Shown: positions 36,758 to 47,166 of the stretch, in pieces
Numbering within the stretch: position 1 is the first letter of the stretch
Layout: each line of letters opens with the position of its first letter
Assembly (NCBI GenBank): GCA_022264855.1
Contig: JABYQU010000054.1
Span: 62,001-126,000, forward strand
DNA: 64,000 nt
Direction of reading: 5' to 3'
DNA from: Lenzites betulinus
Lineage: Eukaryota; Basidiomycota; Agaricomycetes; Polyporales; Polyporaceae
Program-made: the position numbers and the translations under genes
Notes under the pieces: model-generated
What the model saw: only the letters and a program-made list of their open reading frames with translations
What the model was told of the DNA's origin: nothing
Databases searched by the model: none

Positions 36758-37542
36758 GCACATGCTGCAACGGCCGGTCATTGATGGATTGCAGAGTGAA
36801 ATTAAGTGGTGCTACGCTTGTAGGGAGGGTTCTGGGAATGCACAACGGTATGTATGGACTCTCATAATGTCCCTGCATATGCATATCTGCTTTGCCTCGC
36901 CCTACCCTCCCACTCTACGTGCTTCCCCCGCGCGAGGGAGACGTTCGCCGTCCGCATCCTTACACCTCCAGCAATCGAAAACATAGTACAATGATTCTGT
37001 ACACTTAAATTTGATTGCAAGACTGTCTTGGTTGTAATATGAACATATATTCGCCGTTCTCCCTGTTCATGAGTGTGAAGTGCACCCTCGGCTGTCAACG
37101 ATGCGTCTACACTGCCCAAAACTTCAAGCAAGACATCAGCCTGCCCAAGATTATCCCTGGGGACTTAGTTGGAACATGGGAGCATGTGGAATCCTCCAGC
37201 AACACACGAAACTTCCGCGGTGAGCACAAACTCAGACGTCCATGCAACAGGAATGTGGACTCCCCCACTGCTAGTGATGCAAAAGTGATCCCATATGGTT
37301 TAAATTGAACATAAAGTACAGAGAATATGTGTAAGATGAGTATACATAAGTGTACACGAGGAATACATGAAGGAGACGGATAGGAGGACCAGGCCTACAT
37401 CGAATGCATGCAACCTGATGGACGTGGGGGAGTGGGGAATGAATGCAACAGCATACCACATATTCTATATATCATTCAACATCCACCTCACTAGCTGATT
37501 ATGCTGCACAACATCTTGCACGCCGTTTACCCAAGCTTTTGT
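36758..37542. other. Spacer between inverted-repeat arms
   Basis: 785 bp with no transposase or other recognisable protein; short open frames only. Contains stretches rich in TATACAT near 37320-37370. Confidence 0.5.
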
Positions 37543-37781
37543 GCCGGAGGTGGCGTTCGGGGAGGTGGTGGACGAAACATATCGAAACTTGACGGAATTG
37601 ATGTCGTTCGATACGCGCAGATGCGTAGTTTCTGGAACACCAGGAATGGAGCCGTTTGGACGAGAAATGAGCGAGATAGAGGCGTTGGAAGCTGAGGGGT
37701 GCAGCGAGCGCAAGAGCGCGAGATGGCGGGAAAAAAACCGGAGTAGGCGCCCGCGACACCGCGCGTGAAAACAGCAATAAC
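37543..37781 (-). repeat. Inverted-repeat arm, right (239 bp)
   Basis: Reverse complement of the left arm, same length. An open plus-strand frame overlaps it (37541-37768, starting MPEVAFGEVVDETYRNL) with protein-like composition; in the left arm the same frame is broken by a stop. The arms may therefore derive from a captured gene piece. Confidence 0.85.
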
Positions 37782-38549
37782 CTTGCACCGCAACTTCTCG
37801 CTTAATCCGACTTGGAAACACTTTCCAGCTCCATTTTTGCAGATGGGTCATGTCGTGACAACATACTCGCTCAATATCTATTGAATGGCTTGGCTAGGTT
37901 ACAATTAGTCTTCAGAAAATGGTCCTGGGGGCGGCGACCAGCGGACGTGCGACATAAGCGCATAGTAGCCTCCCAGCGGCCTACAAGTTCCCAGCTGGAC
38001 TGCTTCAATGACATGTTGTGTCAAGAAAGGTATGTTCGCCCCAACGCGGTCAGATGTTGCTCTACGCTTGATGAGATCTATCATGAAGGCGTTGTAATGG
38101 AACGCAGTAACTCCCTCGGCGTTTCGATAACAGTCCGGCTGTGTTCTGGAGCTGTCTCCTGCATGATGAAGAGCATATGGTGGTTACGTCGGCTGTGCAC
38201 AGAACCTTGCTTGAATCTCTTCTGAGCATTGCGATGGAATATCGTGGTTTGTTGCTAACAATCACACCGTCCGGATCTTGGCACTTCAGATCCCGAAAGC
38301 TTTCAAACCTTAATGCATGTGGGTTCGCAGCTATCGTAGAACATTATACTCTCTAATGCATGCAACAGCAGAACAGCAGCAAGTCATGGATCTGAACCTA
38401 AACAGTGCTTCGAGTCTCAGCTGGCCACACCAGACGCTAACCTTGGAAGCTCCACACCGCATGGCTCGTTCGCCCGAGATGCCCCCCACATCCCGCGTAC
38501 GAAGTATTAAAGCACAACAGATCTTTACACCTCGTCTTCTGTGGACGGC
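37782..38549. other. Intergenic upstream of DUF6534 copy 2
   Basis: About 0.8 kb; no supportable coding region. Confidence 0.45.
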
Positions 38550-40854
38550 ATGTCTGAACAACCTGTAACATCAATGGACGCCCCCACCCTCCCCTCTTTG
38601 AGTTTGTCGAGCCTGCCCCCAATAGGGCCAAACTACGGCGCCCTTCTTGTCGGCACATTTCTGAGCCTAATGCAAGTACATCAGCAAGTCACTCAGCATC
38701 TATCCTCAACCTGACTCGTTTCTGCTCCCCAGCCTGTACGGAGTAGAGATGCACCAGGTATACACGTACTTCAGTACCTACTATCGCGATGGGCCTCTCG
38801 TCAAGTGTTACGTACGTATCTGGATCATATCTATCCGAAGCACACAGCAGTAACGTGCACCATACAGGTCGCTATGCTTGTGTAAGCCTCTTTTCCAACC
38901 ATTACGGGACCTGTGATGACCTTCCTATAGTGGCATTGACACCGTTAACACGGTCTTTGCCATGCATTTCAAGTTGGTGATATTTACTCCGCGGATGACG
39001 TGGGAGTTGACTGATTACTTTGCATCGTTTAGCCATTGGTTTCTAGTTGAAAATTACTTTCATCCGTTGAATCTCACCAAACCTCTGTGGTAAGTATCAC
39101 TCTGTCCGGACTGTTGGTGACCGCTTATGGTTTGACAGGTCGTTCGTTGTATGTGAATGTTATATGGAATTAGAGTGTAACAGTGCATTCTGACTCGTTC
39201 TCACCTTGCGTCTCTATATGCGTAGATACAACCCCTGACCACGGTAAGTCCTTCGTGTGCGGCGCGTAACATATGTGCGCACAGCTGATGTTGATCGTTT
39301 ACCCCTAGGCAATACTCATCTTTATCTCTCAACTGTATGTTCGTCATTAGCCTGGTGCTCTCAAAGATACTTATGCCGTAGCGCAGGTACTTTGCTCGTC
39401 GAGTCTGCGTCGGTGCGTGTTGTGGTAGTTCGAAGTGTTCGAATATTGCGCCGACTCACCAGGCATACCAGTTGATCAGAGATATGCTACGCCTCTCATG
39501 GTCGGACTGGTAAGCACGACCTCATTCCGGTATCTCGGAGAGATGATTGACTTACCTGTGACAGGGGGTCATGTTTCTAGTTGAACTAGGTAAGATACTC
39601 CGCACAATCGCGTGGCCATTATATCACTCAGCACCTTTGCTCGTGCGCTCACGGATGCCACCGATAGGATTCGGAATAGGTGAATCCGCGTCGAAACCTC
39701 ATATCACAAACTCGAATCCAGAGCTCATTGTTTCATTCCATAGCCTTCACTTGGAAAGGGTACGCGTGCCCCTGCCAGTCCCTCACAGTAGTTTACCCTT
39801 ATCGGCAGGTTCCAAGTGTCAGCACTTGGTACACACGTACTCAAGGACCTATCGGTCAGTTTCATGCATGCTACATGTTGCACGTATCCTAATATTAGCG
39901 CAGTGGATGCAAACAGCAGGCTTTGGCACAGCAGTATTAGTAGATGTTTTATGCACGTCAGTGCTTGTCACATCGCTGCATCGGCACCGTACCGGTTTCA
40001 GGAAGTATGCATGCTTCCATTTTTACCCGTGCTTCTACCAGTAGCTCAATGTTGACATCTCTATCCATAGAACGGACTCTATGATCGATATTCTCATCGC
40101 ATACGCCGTCAGCACGGGTAAGCGTCTCCCGCTCGCCATATCATTGTGTTTGAATGTCAAATTAAACGGTACTTTGTACTACGACTTACAGGTCTCCTTA
40201 CAACGTGTGTACGAAACTCTGCGTCAAATACTGCTCACCTTAAATGTCACCGTGCAGCGTTGTCACCATCATCTGCATTATCTTGGTAAGCAACCTTGCG
40301 ATATGTGGCGTCGCTGTCGGGTTACTAACTAACATATGCCGCAGAACCGTATCGCCCCCGGGAAACTCCTGTTTGGTGCGGCGGACTTGATACTCGTGAA
40401 GGGTACGTTAAGCATTCTCTGCCGTCTGTCCAGCGCTGCGCCAGCATGAACTAATACATATTCGTAGTATATGTCAACTCCGTCCTAGCAGCGTAAGCCT
40501 CCCCCTGTCCGTCAAATGACCCACAGCTCATCGTGCACTGGCCCGCGTCCTTGCTGCAGGCTCAACACGCGACAGAGCATGTGGCCAGGCCCGCAGTCCA
40601 ATCGCGACCTTCCCGCCGAGAGCATAGGACTTCCTTCCATAGCTCCTCATCGCGCCAACGCCGATGTGAGGAAGCCGTGGAAAGTGCCCTCGGTAAGCTC
40701 CCGCCTTACGCCATTCACGTGGCGTTTATGACGACCTGTCTAACTGATTGTGTCCTAGCAGACCGAGTCTACTGCCAGCGAGGATGGATCGACGCGGCCT
40801 GCTACGATTGACATTAAAGTGAACCGCGAGATCGCTGCGGTGGAGCACGTCTGA
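38550..40854 (+). CDS. DUF6534 seven-helix membrane protein, copy 2
   Basis: Paralogue of the gene at 31401, complete, 22 exons, 345 residues: 38550-38671, 38733-38811, 38868-38881, 38931-38972, 39033-39089, 39139-39148, 39226-39243, 39309-39334, 39387-39412, 39463-39509, 39565-39589, 39668-39679, 39744-39759, 39809-39854, 39904-40004, 40071-40117, 40192-40204, 40258-40285, 40345-40402, 40468-40492, 40560-40692, 40762-40854. Exons of 10-18 nt alternate with 50-78 bp introns. N-terminal YGALLVGTFLSLILYG, then HWFLVENYFHP and the DUF6534 core MIDILIAYAVSTGLLTT, KVYVNSVLAALN. It ends in a cytoplasmic tail IDIKVNREIAAVEHV. The first intron uses a GC donor (38672). Function unknown; a receptor-like topology is inferred only from the helices. 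Confidence 0.88.
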
Positions 40855-41344
40855 TATCTCACCGCGAGGTCCCCTCACTCTCTTTCTGCTTGCTGCGTTT
40901 TGGGCCTGAATTGTATCACAACGTTCTGTATGTATGCAGTACTTGAGATCCTCGTCATGGACGAGATTGGAGTGGGTTTTCGGAACTACTTCACTATTCA
41001 ACTTGGCTTCAAGGTCGGTCATACAGAAAACTTTGCGTCGCGTGTGGACAACCTCAACGCATGTTGGCGCCACATTTAGAGACTTTAACACGTCCGCGGA
41101 CAAGTGCAAACCTTCGAGGTCAATGTACGCGTGCGCGTGAGGCCCAAGGAGCAGATTGTTGCACCCGCGTCGAGTGAGTGAGTTGAGTAGATTAGATTAG
41201 ATCGTGGCGCACGAGCATCGAGATTGTGCCGTTACGATCAGCAATGAAGTTAAGCAGACCTGGATAACTTCGATCTTGACCTCAATCAGCAGCAGACATA
41301 GCAAAGCTCTTTCTTCCTACTACACCCCACAATCAACCACACCT
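40855..41344. other. Intergenic between DUF6534 copy 2 and PPE1
   Basis: 3' flank and promoter region; no gene supported. Confidence 0.5.
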
Positions 41345-41352
41345 TATATAAG
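41345..41352 (+). promoter_or_regulatory. TATA box of PPE1
   Basis: TATATAAG 60 bp before the PPE1 start codon. Confidence 0.5.
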
Positions 41353-41411
41353 AAGAAAAGTCACGCTTGACTTGAGCTTTAGATACCCTCAGGTTTCCTG
41401 CTCTCAACCAC

Positions 41412-42931
41412 ATGGCGAACCTGTATCGTTCTGCGTTGCAAGCACGCTTCGCCAAGGCTCCCCAGCTACCTCCTCTGCCTGGTGAGGAAGAGGAAGAGGA
41501 AGAAACTGTGGCTTCTCTACCCACCGGAATGGGACCACCTGCTGCGTACGTTCACATAAGAGTGTCAATCACAATGCCATCGCTTACCGAGGGCTGTAGA
41601 CCATCCAGGACACCCCGAGCCGCACGAAAGCATACCCCAAACCCCGCCTTCGCTCCCATCTCTGCATCCGGGTATTTTGAGCAGGCCATACAAGTCTCTG
41701 TACCTCAATCAGACCTAGACGTGCGCGTGTACTATACGCCACCGAAGTTCAAGGATGGCACCGTGATCATATGCCACCATGGTGCGGGCTACTGCGGACT
41801 TACGTTCGCGTGTATGGCGAAAGAGATCACGGACATGAGTAAAGGGGAATGTGGCGTTCTAGCGTATGACTGTCGCGGACATGGTGGGCGCCGTTCAATC
41901 TGAAGGCCCGGCCATGGCTGATGGCTTATAGGAAAGACGAAGCCTCTTAGGGGCACGAGCAGCTCGACCGAGGAGGACTTGAGCGTGGAAGTCCTGACAA
42001 CGGATCTCGTCAACCTCGCGCAGGCTGTGTTTCCCGATGCACAAAATGCCCCCTCCCTCTTGGTGAGGCCCCGACCAATCCGATAACTTCCGCGGAATGA
42101 CACGCTGACGTCCAGTAGCTAGCAGGACACAGTCTTGGTGGATCAGTATGTGTACGTGCTTGCTCCACACTACAACAAGACCAATATCGGATTACGGGTG
42201 TAGCCGTGATCGATGTTGTAGAAGGTCAGTGTTACGTCGGCTTCAGTTGCTTGCATCTTTCCCTGATATCCGTTCCACAGAGTTCACGCTCGAAGCCCTA
42301 CCTCTGATGCATAGCTTGCTGAACGCGCGTCCTGAGGGCTTCGATAGCCCCGAACAAGCAATTGAATGGCAGTGAGTGTGTTGTTTATCAGTCGATGGCC
42401 GGGATGCCCACATGCCGTGTGCTAGTGTGAAGACCAACACGATCCGTAACCCGGCATCGGCCAGGGTATCAATCCCCAGTATCATCGTTCCCGCTCCAGA
42501 GGGGTCACCCCCCAGTTTACCGCCGTATCTCTGGCGGACATCTTTGCGGGCCACTGCGCCTTACTGGACCAGTACGTGATGTCCCCGGAGCACCTATCAA
42601 TATTTTTGTTGAATGAACGATGTTCCCAGGTTGGTTCACCGGCTTGTCAAGCAAGTTCCTAGCTGCACGGACTGCCCGTCTGCTGGTGTTGGCGGGCACA
42701 GAACGTCTGGACAAGGAACTCATGATTGGCCAAATGCAAGGGAAGTTCCAGCTGGTGGTGATTCCCGGAGTGGGTCATATGGTGCATGAGGTACGTAGAT
42801 GAGAACCAATGCTGTTTTTACATGCTGATTATCATTAGGACGACCCCACGCGGATGGCAGAAGTGTTGGTCGAGTTCTGGCGCCGCAATGAGCGCGTCGT
42901 CGTCGGCGTCAAGAAGGTCGGGGAGCTCTAG
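41412..42931 (+). CDS. PPE1: Protein phosphatase 2A methylesterase 1
   Basis: Alpha/beta hydrolase that removes the C-terminal carboxymethyl group from the PP2A catalytic subunit, opposing Ppm1. Exons 41412-41545, 41600-41883, 41932-42062, 42119-42224, 42281-42371, 42426-42571, 42630-42790, 42839-42931; 381 residues. Oxyanion-side motif [13 protein letters not shown], nucleophile elbow LAGHSLGGS (catalytic Ser), [15 protein letters not shown] block (here [11 protein letters not shown]), [12 protein letters not shown] and the catalytic histidine in [11 protein letters not shown]. The N-terminus has an acidic run of eight Glu before a Pro-rich stretch. All junctions are in phase. Another PP2A regulator, PTPA, lies 37 kb away in this window. 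Confidence 0.94.
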
Positions 42932-43607
42932 TTCCCGCTCAGGTATCAGATATGAAGATGTGAGGTCGAAGATGACGAGTTGTATCATTTAATTCCTGTA
43001 GTCTAGATCAAAGAACTCAGACTCGCGTGGGTCAGGCCCTTCGTTGACGTTCCCATGAGTTGCCAGCTCGAGGTCAAGTCGTATACCGCTTCTAATCCGT
43101 CGGTCTTGGAACCTTGGCGAACGTTGCGCATTGAGTCCTGTATCAAGGGATTCACTCTGCGTCCGCGAACCTCTAAATTATATGTCGCCCTCGGCGACTC
43201 GCTTCAATCGCCCCTCTTGATTCTTGATCAGAACACTCGACGTATGTCTAAGGTATACAGTTTCCTTTCCCCCTCGACATCACGCATCACTCAATCTCGA
43301 CCCTATTCCTCGTACAGCCTCGGGCCCCCATATCCAAGAACATGCGCGCCATAACCCATTGGTGTCAGGGGGATAGCTTGTCGCCAGATCTCCTCCCGGG
43401 TCTATCACTAGACTGCGACGTCATTAGTGATGTGCCCACAATTAACGGACAGCAAATAAACAGAGTATGTCCTCATATATCGGGATCAGCATGCAGCCCG
43501 GAAAGCAGGTAACGCACAATTTACGAGAGCAATTCGATAACAAAAATCAAACAAGCAGCCGGGCCCGAACAATCAAGACACAAAACGCACGTCGCGAATG
43601 CTGAGCT
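42932..43607. other. Intergenic between convergent PPE1 and monooxygenase genes
   Basis: About 0.7 kb; a 99-codon open frame at 43055-43354 has no recognisable content. Nothing else seen. Confidence 0.45.
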
Positions 43608-45629
43608 CTATGCACTAACCATGGAACTAACCTGGACCGTCATAGCAGAGAAGTCGAGCAGCGGAGGCGCGTGGCTTGTGCCCTCACCGCCGTCGTACAT
43701 CTCACGCTCGAGCGCGCGCTCGCGCAGGAGACCCCACTGCACCCACCAGTCGTCCGCGGCGTCCTCGCAGTCGTAGCCGAAGATCGTGCGGATCTGCTCC
43801 CATGCCGCGCTCGTCTCACCGCCCACTCCGTCGAGCGCGTTCCCGCCCGCGAGGTACTGCGCGCGCATCGCGGCGTCGCGCTGGGCGGCGCCGTCGCCTG
43901 AGAGACTCATGAAAAACGAAGCGTTGAACTCGCTCGCGCGTACATCCTCAGCACGCGACTGTCGGAGCTCCTGGAAGGCCAAGAGGAAGCTATCGATCTG
44001 GCGTTCCTCGCTGAGATGTGAGAACAGCTTGGCGAGCACTGCACCGTCTTCGACTGCCATGGCGGTTGCCTGGATCGTACCTGGCTGGAAATGGAGAAGC
44101 AAGTGAGTCATGATAGACCATAGCGGGGCAAGAGCACCTGAACAGACCGGGAACGGATGCGCTGCATCACCGATGAGCACCAGCCGGCCGTCATCGTGCA
44201 CCCAGTCTTCGAGGTCTTCGTGCGCTCGGAGGGGGATCCGTACGGCCATTCGCGCATTTTCTACGATAGATCGAAGTCTTCCGGGCCGCATACATCAGCC
44301 ATAGGCCTCGCTATAAATCCGGTGCACATACTGTGGATCAAGGGTTTGTGCAATCTCACACACAGGCACGGAGGGTGGGTCGCCGTATGTTCCGTGAATG
44401 TTTTCATCTGGGCCGTAGAACTGAAGGGCGAAGTCTTCCTGGTTATGCTGCGGCGTTGCATGTTAGCAAGCTCAAACGTAACTCGACCGGAGGTGCCCAC
44501 CACTGGGAAACCCAACATCGAGCGTCCTTCTCCGAATGCCACAAGCACGTCATTCTGTTACAACACTGGTGAGTAAATTTCCTCGTGGGTGCGCTGAAAG
44601 TCCAGCGAAACTTACATCTTTCCGTAGCGCCGCAAGGCACTCCGGGAGGTATTTGCTGGGCACTATGGTGCTGGGGAACATATCAGCGGCTGCGATCAGC
44701 TGGTACGCGCGTCATGCCGAGCCAGAACAAGGAAAGGCTTAACTTACTCGTACATCGCGAGTCCTGTGTGCGCTCCCTGGAGTTGCCGTTTGGCAACGGC
44801 TGTTCGTGACGGGCCATACTCACCGTCGGCGCCGACAAGTACGTCTCCGGAGAGCGTTTCGCCAGTCGCAAGCTCCACTTCTCGTTCCTTGGCTGCAACA
44901 GAAACTACTTCTGCGTTGAACTGAACTCGAGCGCCTGCTCGTATCGCTGCTTCGTAAAGGATGTCGTAAAGTTCGGCATGCTGGTAGATGCGTTAGCGAC
45001 GGTATACAGTGACATACTAATTGAACGGCATACAGTTATGACCATGAAGATACCCTGAGTCTCTTTAAGAACTTCTGCGTTCCAAACCTGTCGACCCAGA
45101 GATTCCCCTGACTCGTCTGTGTGACCAGTAAGGTCTCGTTCGCCGGTACTGGGTATAAGGGCACCCACATCGTGTAAAGCGGATGGTATGTGAAACGGAT
45201 GCGCTCGCTCGAAGCGCGTCTTGTAACCCCCATTGGAAGAAGATCTTGGTCACATTTGGGGGTAAACGGAGACCACCTTCCCCCCGCTAAGAACGAAGTC
45301 AATATATCAAGAGATAGTGTACCTGATACTATTCGTACCACGGTTTTTCTGTTGCCTCGCTCCAACACCACGGCGTGATGTCCTACACGCCGTAGTGCAA
45401 GCGCGCATGCAAGTCCTGCGATGCCTGAATAATAATTTGGAGTCGGTACGACATGAATAATAAGGAAGGGCGCTATATCAGCTTACCGCCGCCAGTAACG
45501 AGGAACTTGACCGGTGAAGTGGTCTGAACAGAGGACTTAGACTACAAAGCAAAAGCAAGATGAATTTGATGTTAGCACGTGCTAGGGGATACGGCGGCAA
45601 AACATGATCGAGCGTACCGTAGCACTCAT
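43608..45629 (-). CDS. FAD-dependent monooxygenase (salicylate hydroxylase-like)
   Basis: Class A flavin monooxygenase that probably hydroxylates an aromatic acid with NAD(P)H; substrate unknown. Exons 45629-45618 (12 nt, MSAT), 45541-45487, 45424-45339, 45286-45169, 45116-45034, 44980-44748, 44670-44616, 44554-44501, 44447-44332, 44277-44148, 44084-43608; 472 residues. FAD Rossmann motif VTGGGIAGLACALALRR built over intron 45486-45425, LPPNVTKIFFQWGL, the DG motif VLVGADGEYG, and GDAAHPFPP near residue 300 completing the FAD site. C-terminal DDWWVQWGLL is typical of this subgroup. A GTTAGT right before the last codons could be a donor, so the final seven residues are uncertain. No biosynthetic neighbours, so a solitary catabolic role is likely. 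Confidence 0.9.
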
Positions 45630-47166
45630 GAGTGACGGAAGGGAATATAAAGAGGAGAAGGATTCGGCGAGAGACTAGAGCGGAAGGATCTGATTCCACT
45701 TGCGGGGGAGCTGAAATATATGAACGTTGCACGGTGCTAGGGTCGATTCCGGCCCTGTGCACGTTTGGTGGCGAGGCGGCGGCCATGCTCGGCCATCGCT
45801 TATAGTACTACTCCGCGCTACAGGGAAGACAAAATCGAATTCTCAGCCATCAACTCCACGAGTAAAAAACCCGCGAAAACAATCCCTACTAGATCTCGGC
45901 ACCGGTACGGTGCGTTCATTGACAGATGCAGTCTACATTCTTACGGCGCCGACGCGGTCTACAAGCTTCATGGGCCGCCGCCGCATCTCGCCGCGCTCCG
46001 GCATGTCGAAGGGGGATAAACCATACGCTCCTGTCTATTCCTGTGCAGCGTTACTGACGTTCCGCAGGGATGGCTAGGGATGGGGGCTGGCCGGACTCAT
46101 GCGAGAGATGTCCCCGAAAACCATCTGAGCGCGTGGCCGAGGCTGCCCCGAGTTATCGCAACCTTATCTTCGTATTGTCGACACTGACAGACGGTTCCTC
46201 GGCCTCGTCCCCTTTCAGCCCCTTTCAGGCTATACTGTGAATTTGATTCCGCAACATCCTATAAGAGGCGCCACATGAGCCCGCGTACCTATAATAATCG
46301 AGTCAGAGCTACGTTACTGGAGAACGAGAGGGAACGAGGCGCCTAGCTTACTTCCCGTCACTACTTAGGTCTAGATGCGGCCCGAGAACAGCCAAAAGGG
46401 TGAGTTACGAGCCTAGGGGTGCACGAAACAGAACTCAAACCACCCCAGTTGTGAGCCGCACCGCCTGGAAGACTCAGTCAGTCGCACCCTTGTCTTCTGC
46501 AAAGTCACCACTGAAGGAGTCAGGGGAGCATCGTGGGCGGCGAAACAGGGAGAAACATTGGCGATAGCTGTTTTATGCAAAACGCGCCGGTAGCCGACGA
46601 CAAACATAGCGGCAGCGGACCTCCGAGGTCATAGGTTGCTCGTCGACTCCTTGTCACTTGATCTCTGGAGAGTCAGACTCGTGAGTACACTTCCAGCCCT
46701 GAGCGCTGAGCCTCGCGGCAGGGTCACAGCTTTGGCGAATGAAGGCTGTTGCAAGGTGTCGCAGCGCGGCGAATGTGTGAACTCATCGCGCGCCTGGGAG
46801 ACGAGGTGACGGGCGATTTTGGACGTTTGAGTTATGGTCGACTACGTCAACGTACATAAGCGGCAACTAAACAACATATACACGGGCGGCAAACAACTCA
46901 CTGGGGGATCCGCCCGAGACGTCTATATGTTCAACGTCAAATACACGAGAAATACTCGGATTAGGGAGGCAGAAGTCCCGGAGAGAGGTTTTTGGGTCAT
47001 ATTGTGATGATACTATGATGGCAGGTAAGTATTGGTACAGATAGCGGGGACGAGTTGCTTGGGCAAGAAGAAGCTAGGTAGAGACTAGCGTGGCGGTTGG
47101 CTGGAAGGGGGTCCAATAGCGAGAAGAGCAGCAAGACATGGAATCCCCAGGTGATGCTCGCCGTGT
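45630..47166. other. Intergenic, nothing supportable
   Basis: About 1.5 kb between the monooxygenase promoter and the TPR gene 3' end. A hairpin-like stretch with a B-box-like sequence near 45740-45765 was examined for a tRNA and rejected. Confidence 0.45.

Noticed and set aside
42128..42180. GTATGT in PPE1 after LGGS as a donor
   Set aside because: The uninterrupted frame encodes conserved VRAC...[13 protein letters not shown], so no intron is needed there.
43055..43354. 99-codon plus-strand frame after PPE1
   Set aside because: No domain, signal or splice support; lies where 3' UTRs of convergent genes are expected.
44823..44850. GTGAGT after the VGADG motif as an intron donor in the monooxygenase
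   Set aside because: Reading straight through gives the expected family sequence up to GLAMY, so the site is not needed.
45735..45775. B-box-like GGTCGATTCC inside a hairpin, possible tRNA
   Set aside because: No A box, no cloverleaf and no 7-bp acceptor stem could be built on either strand.
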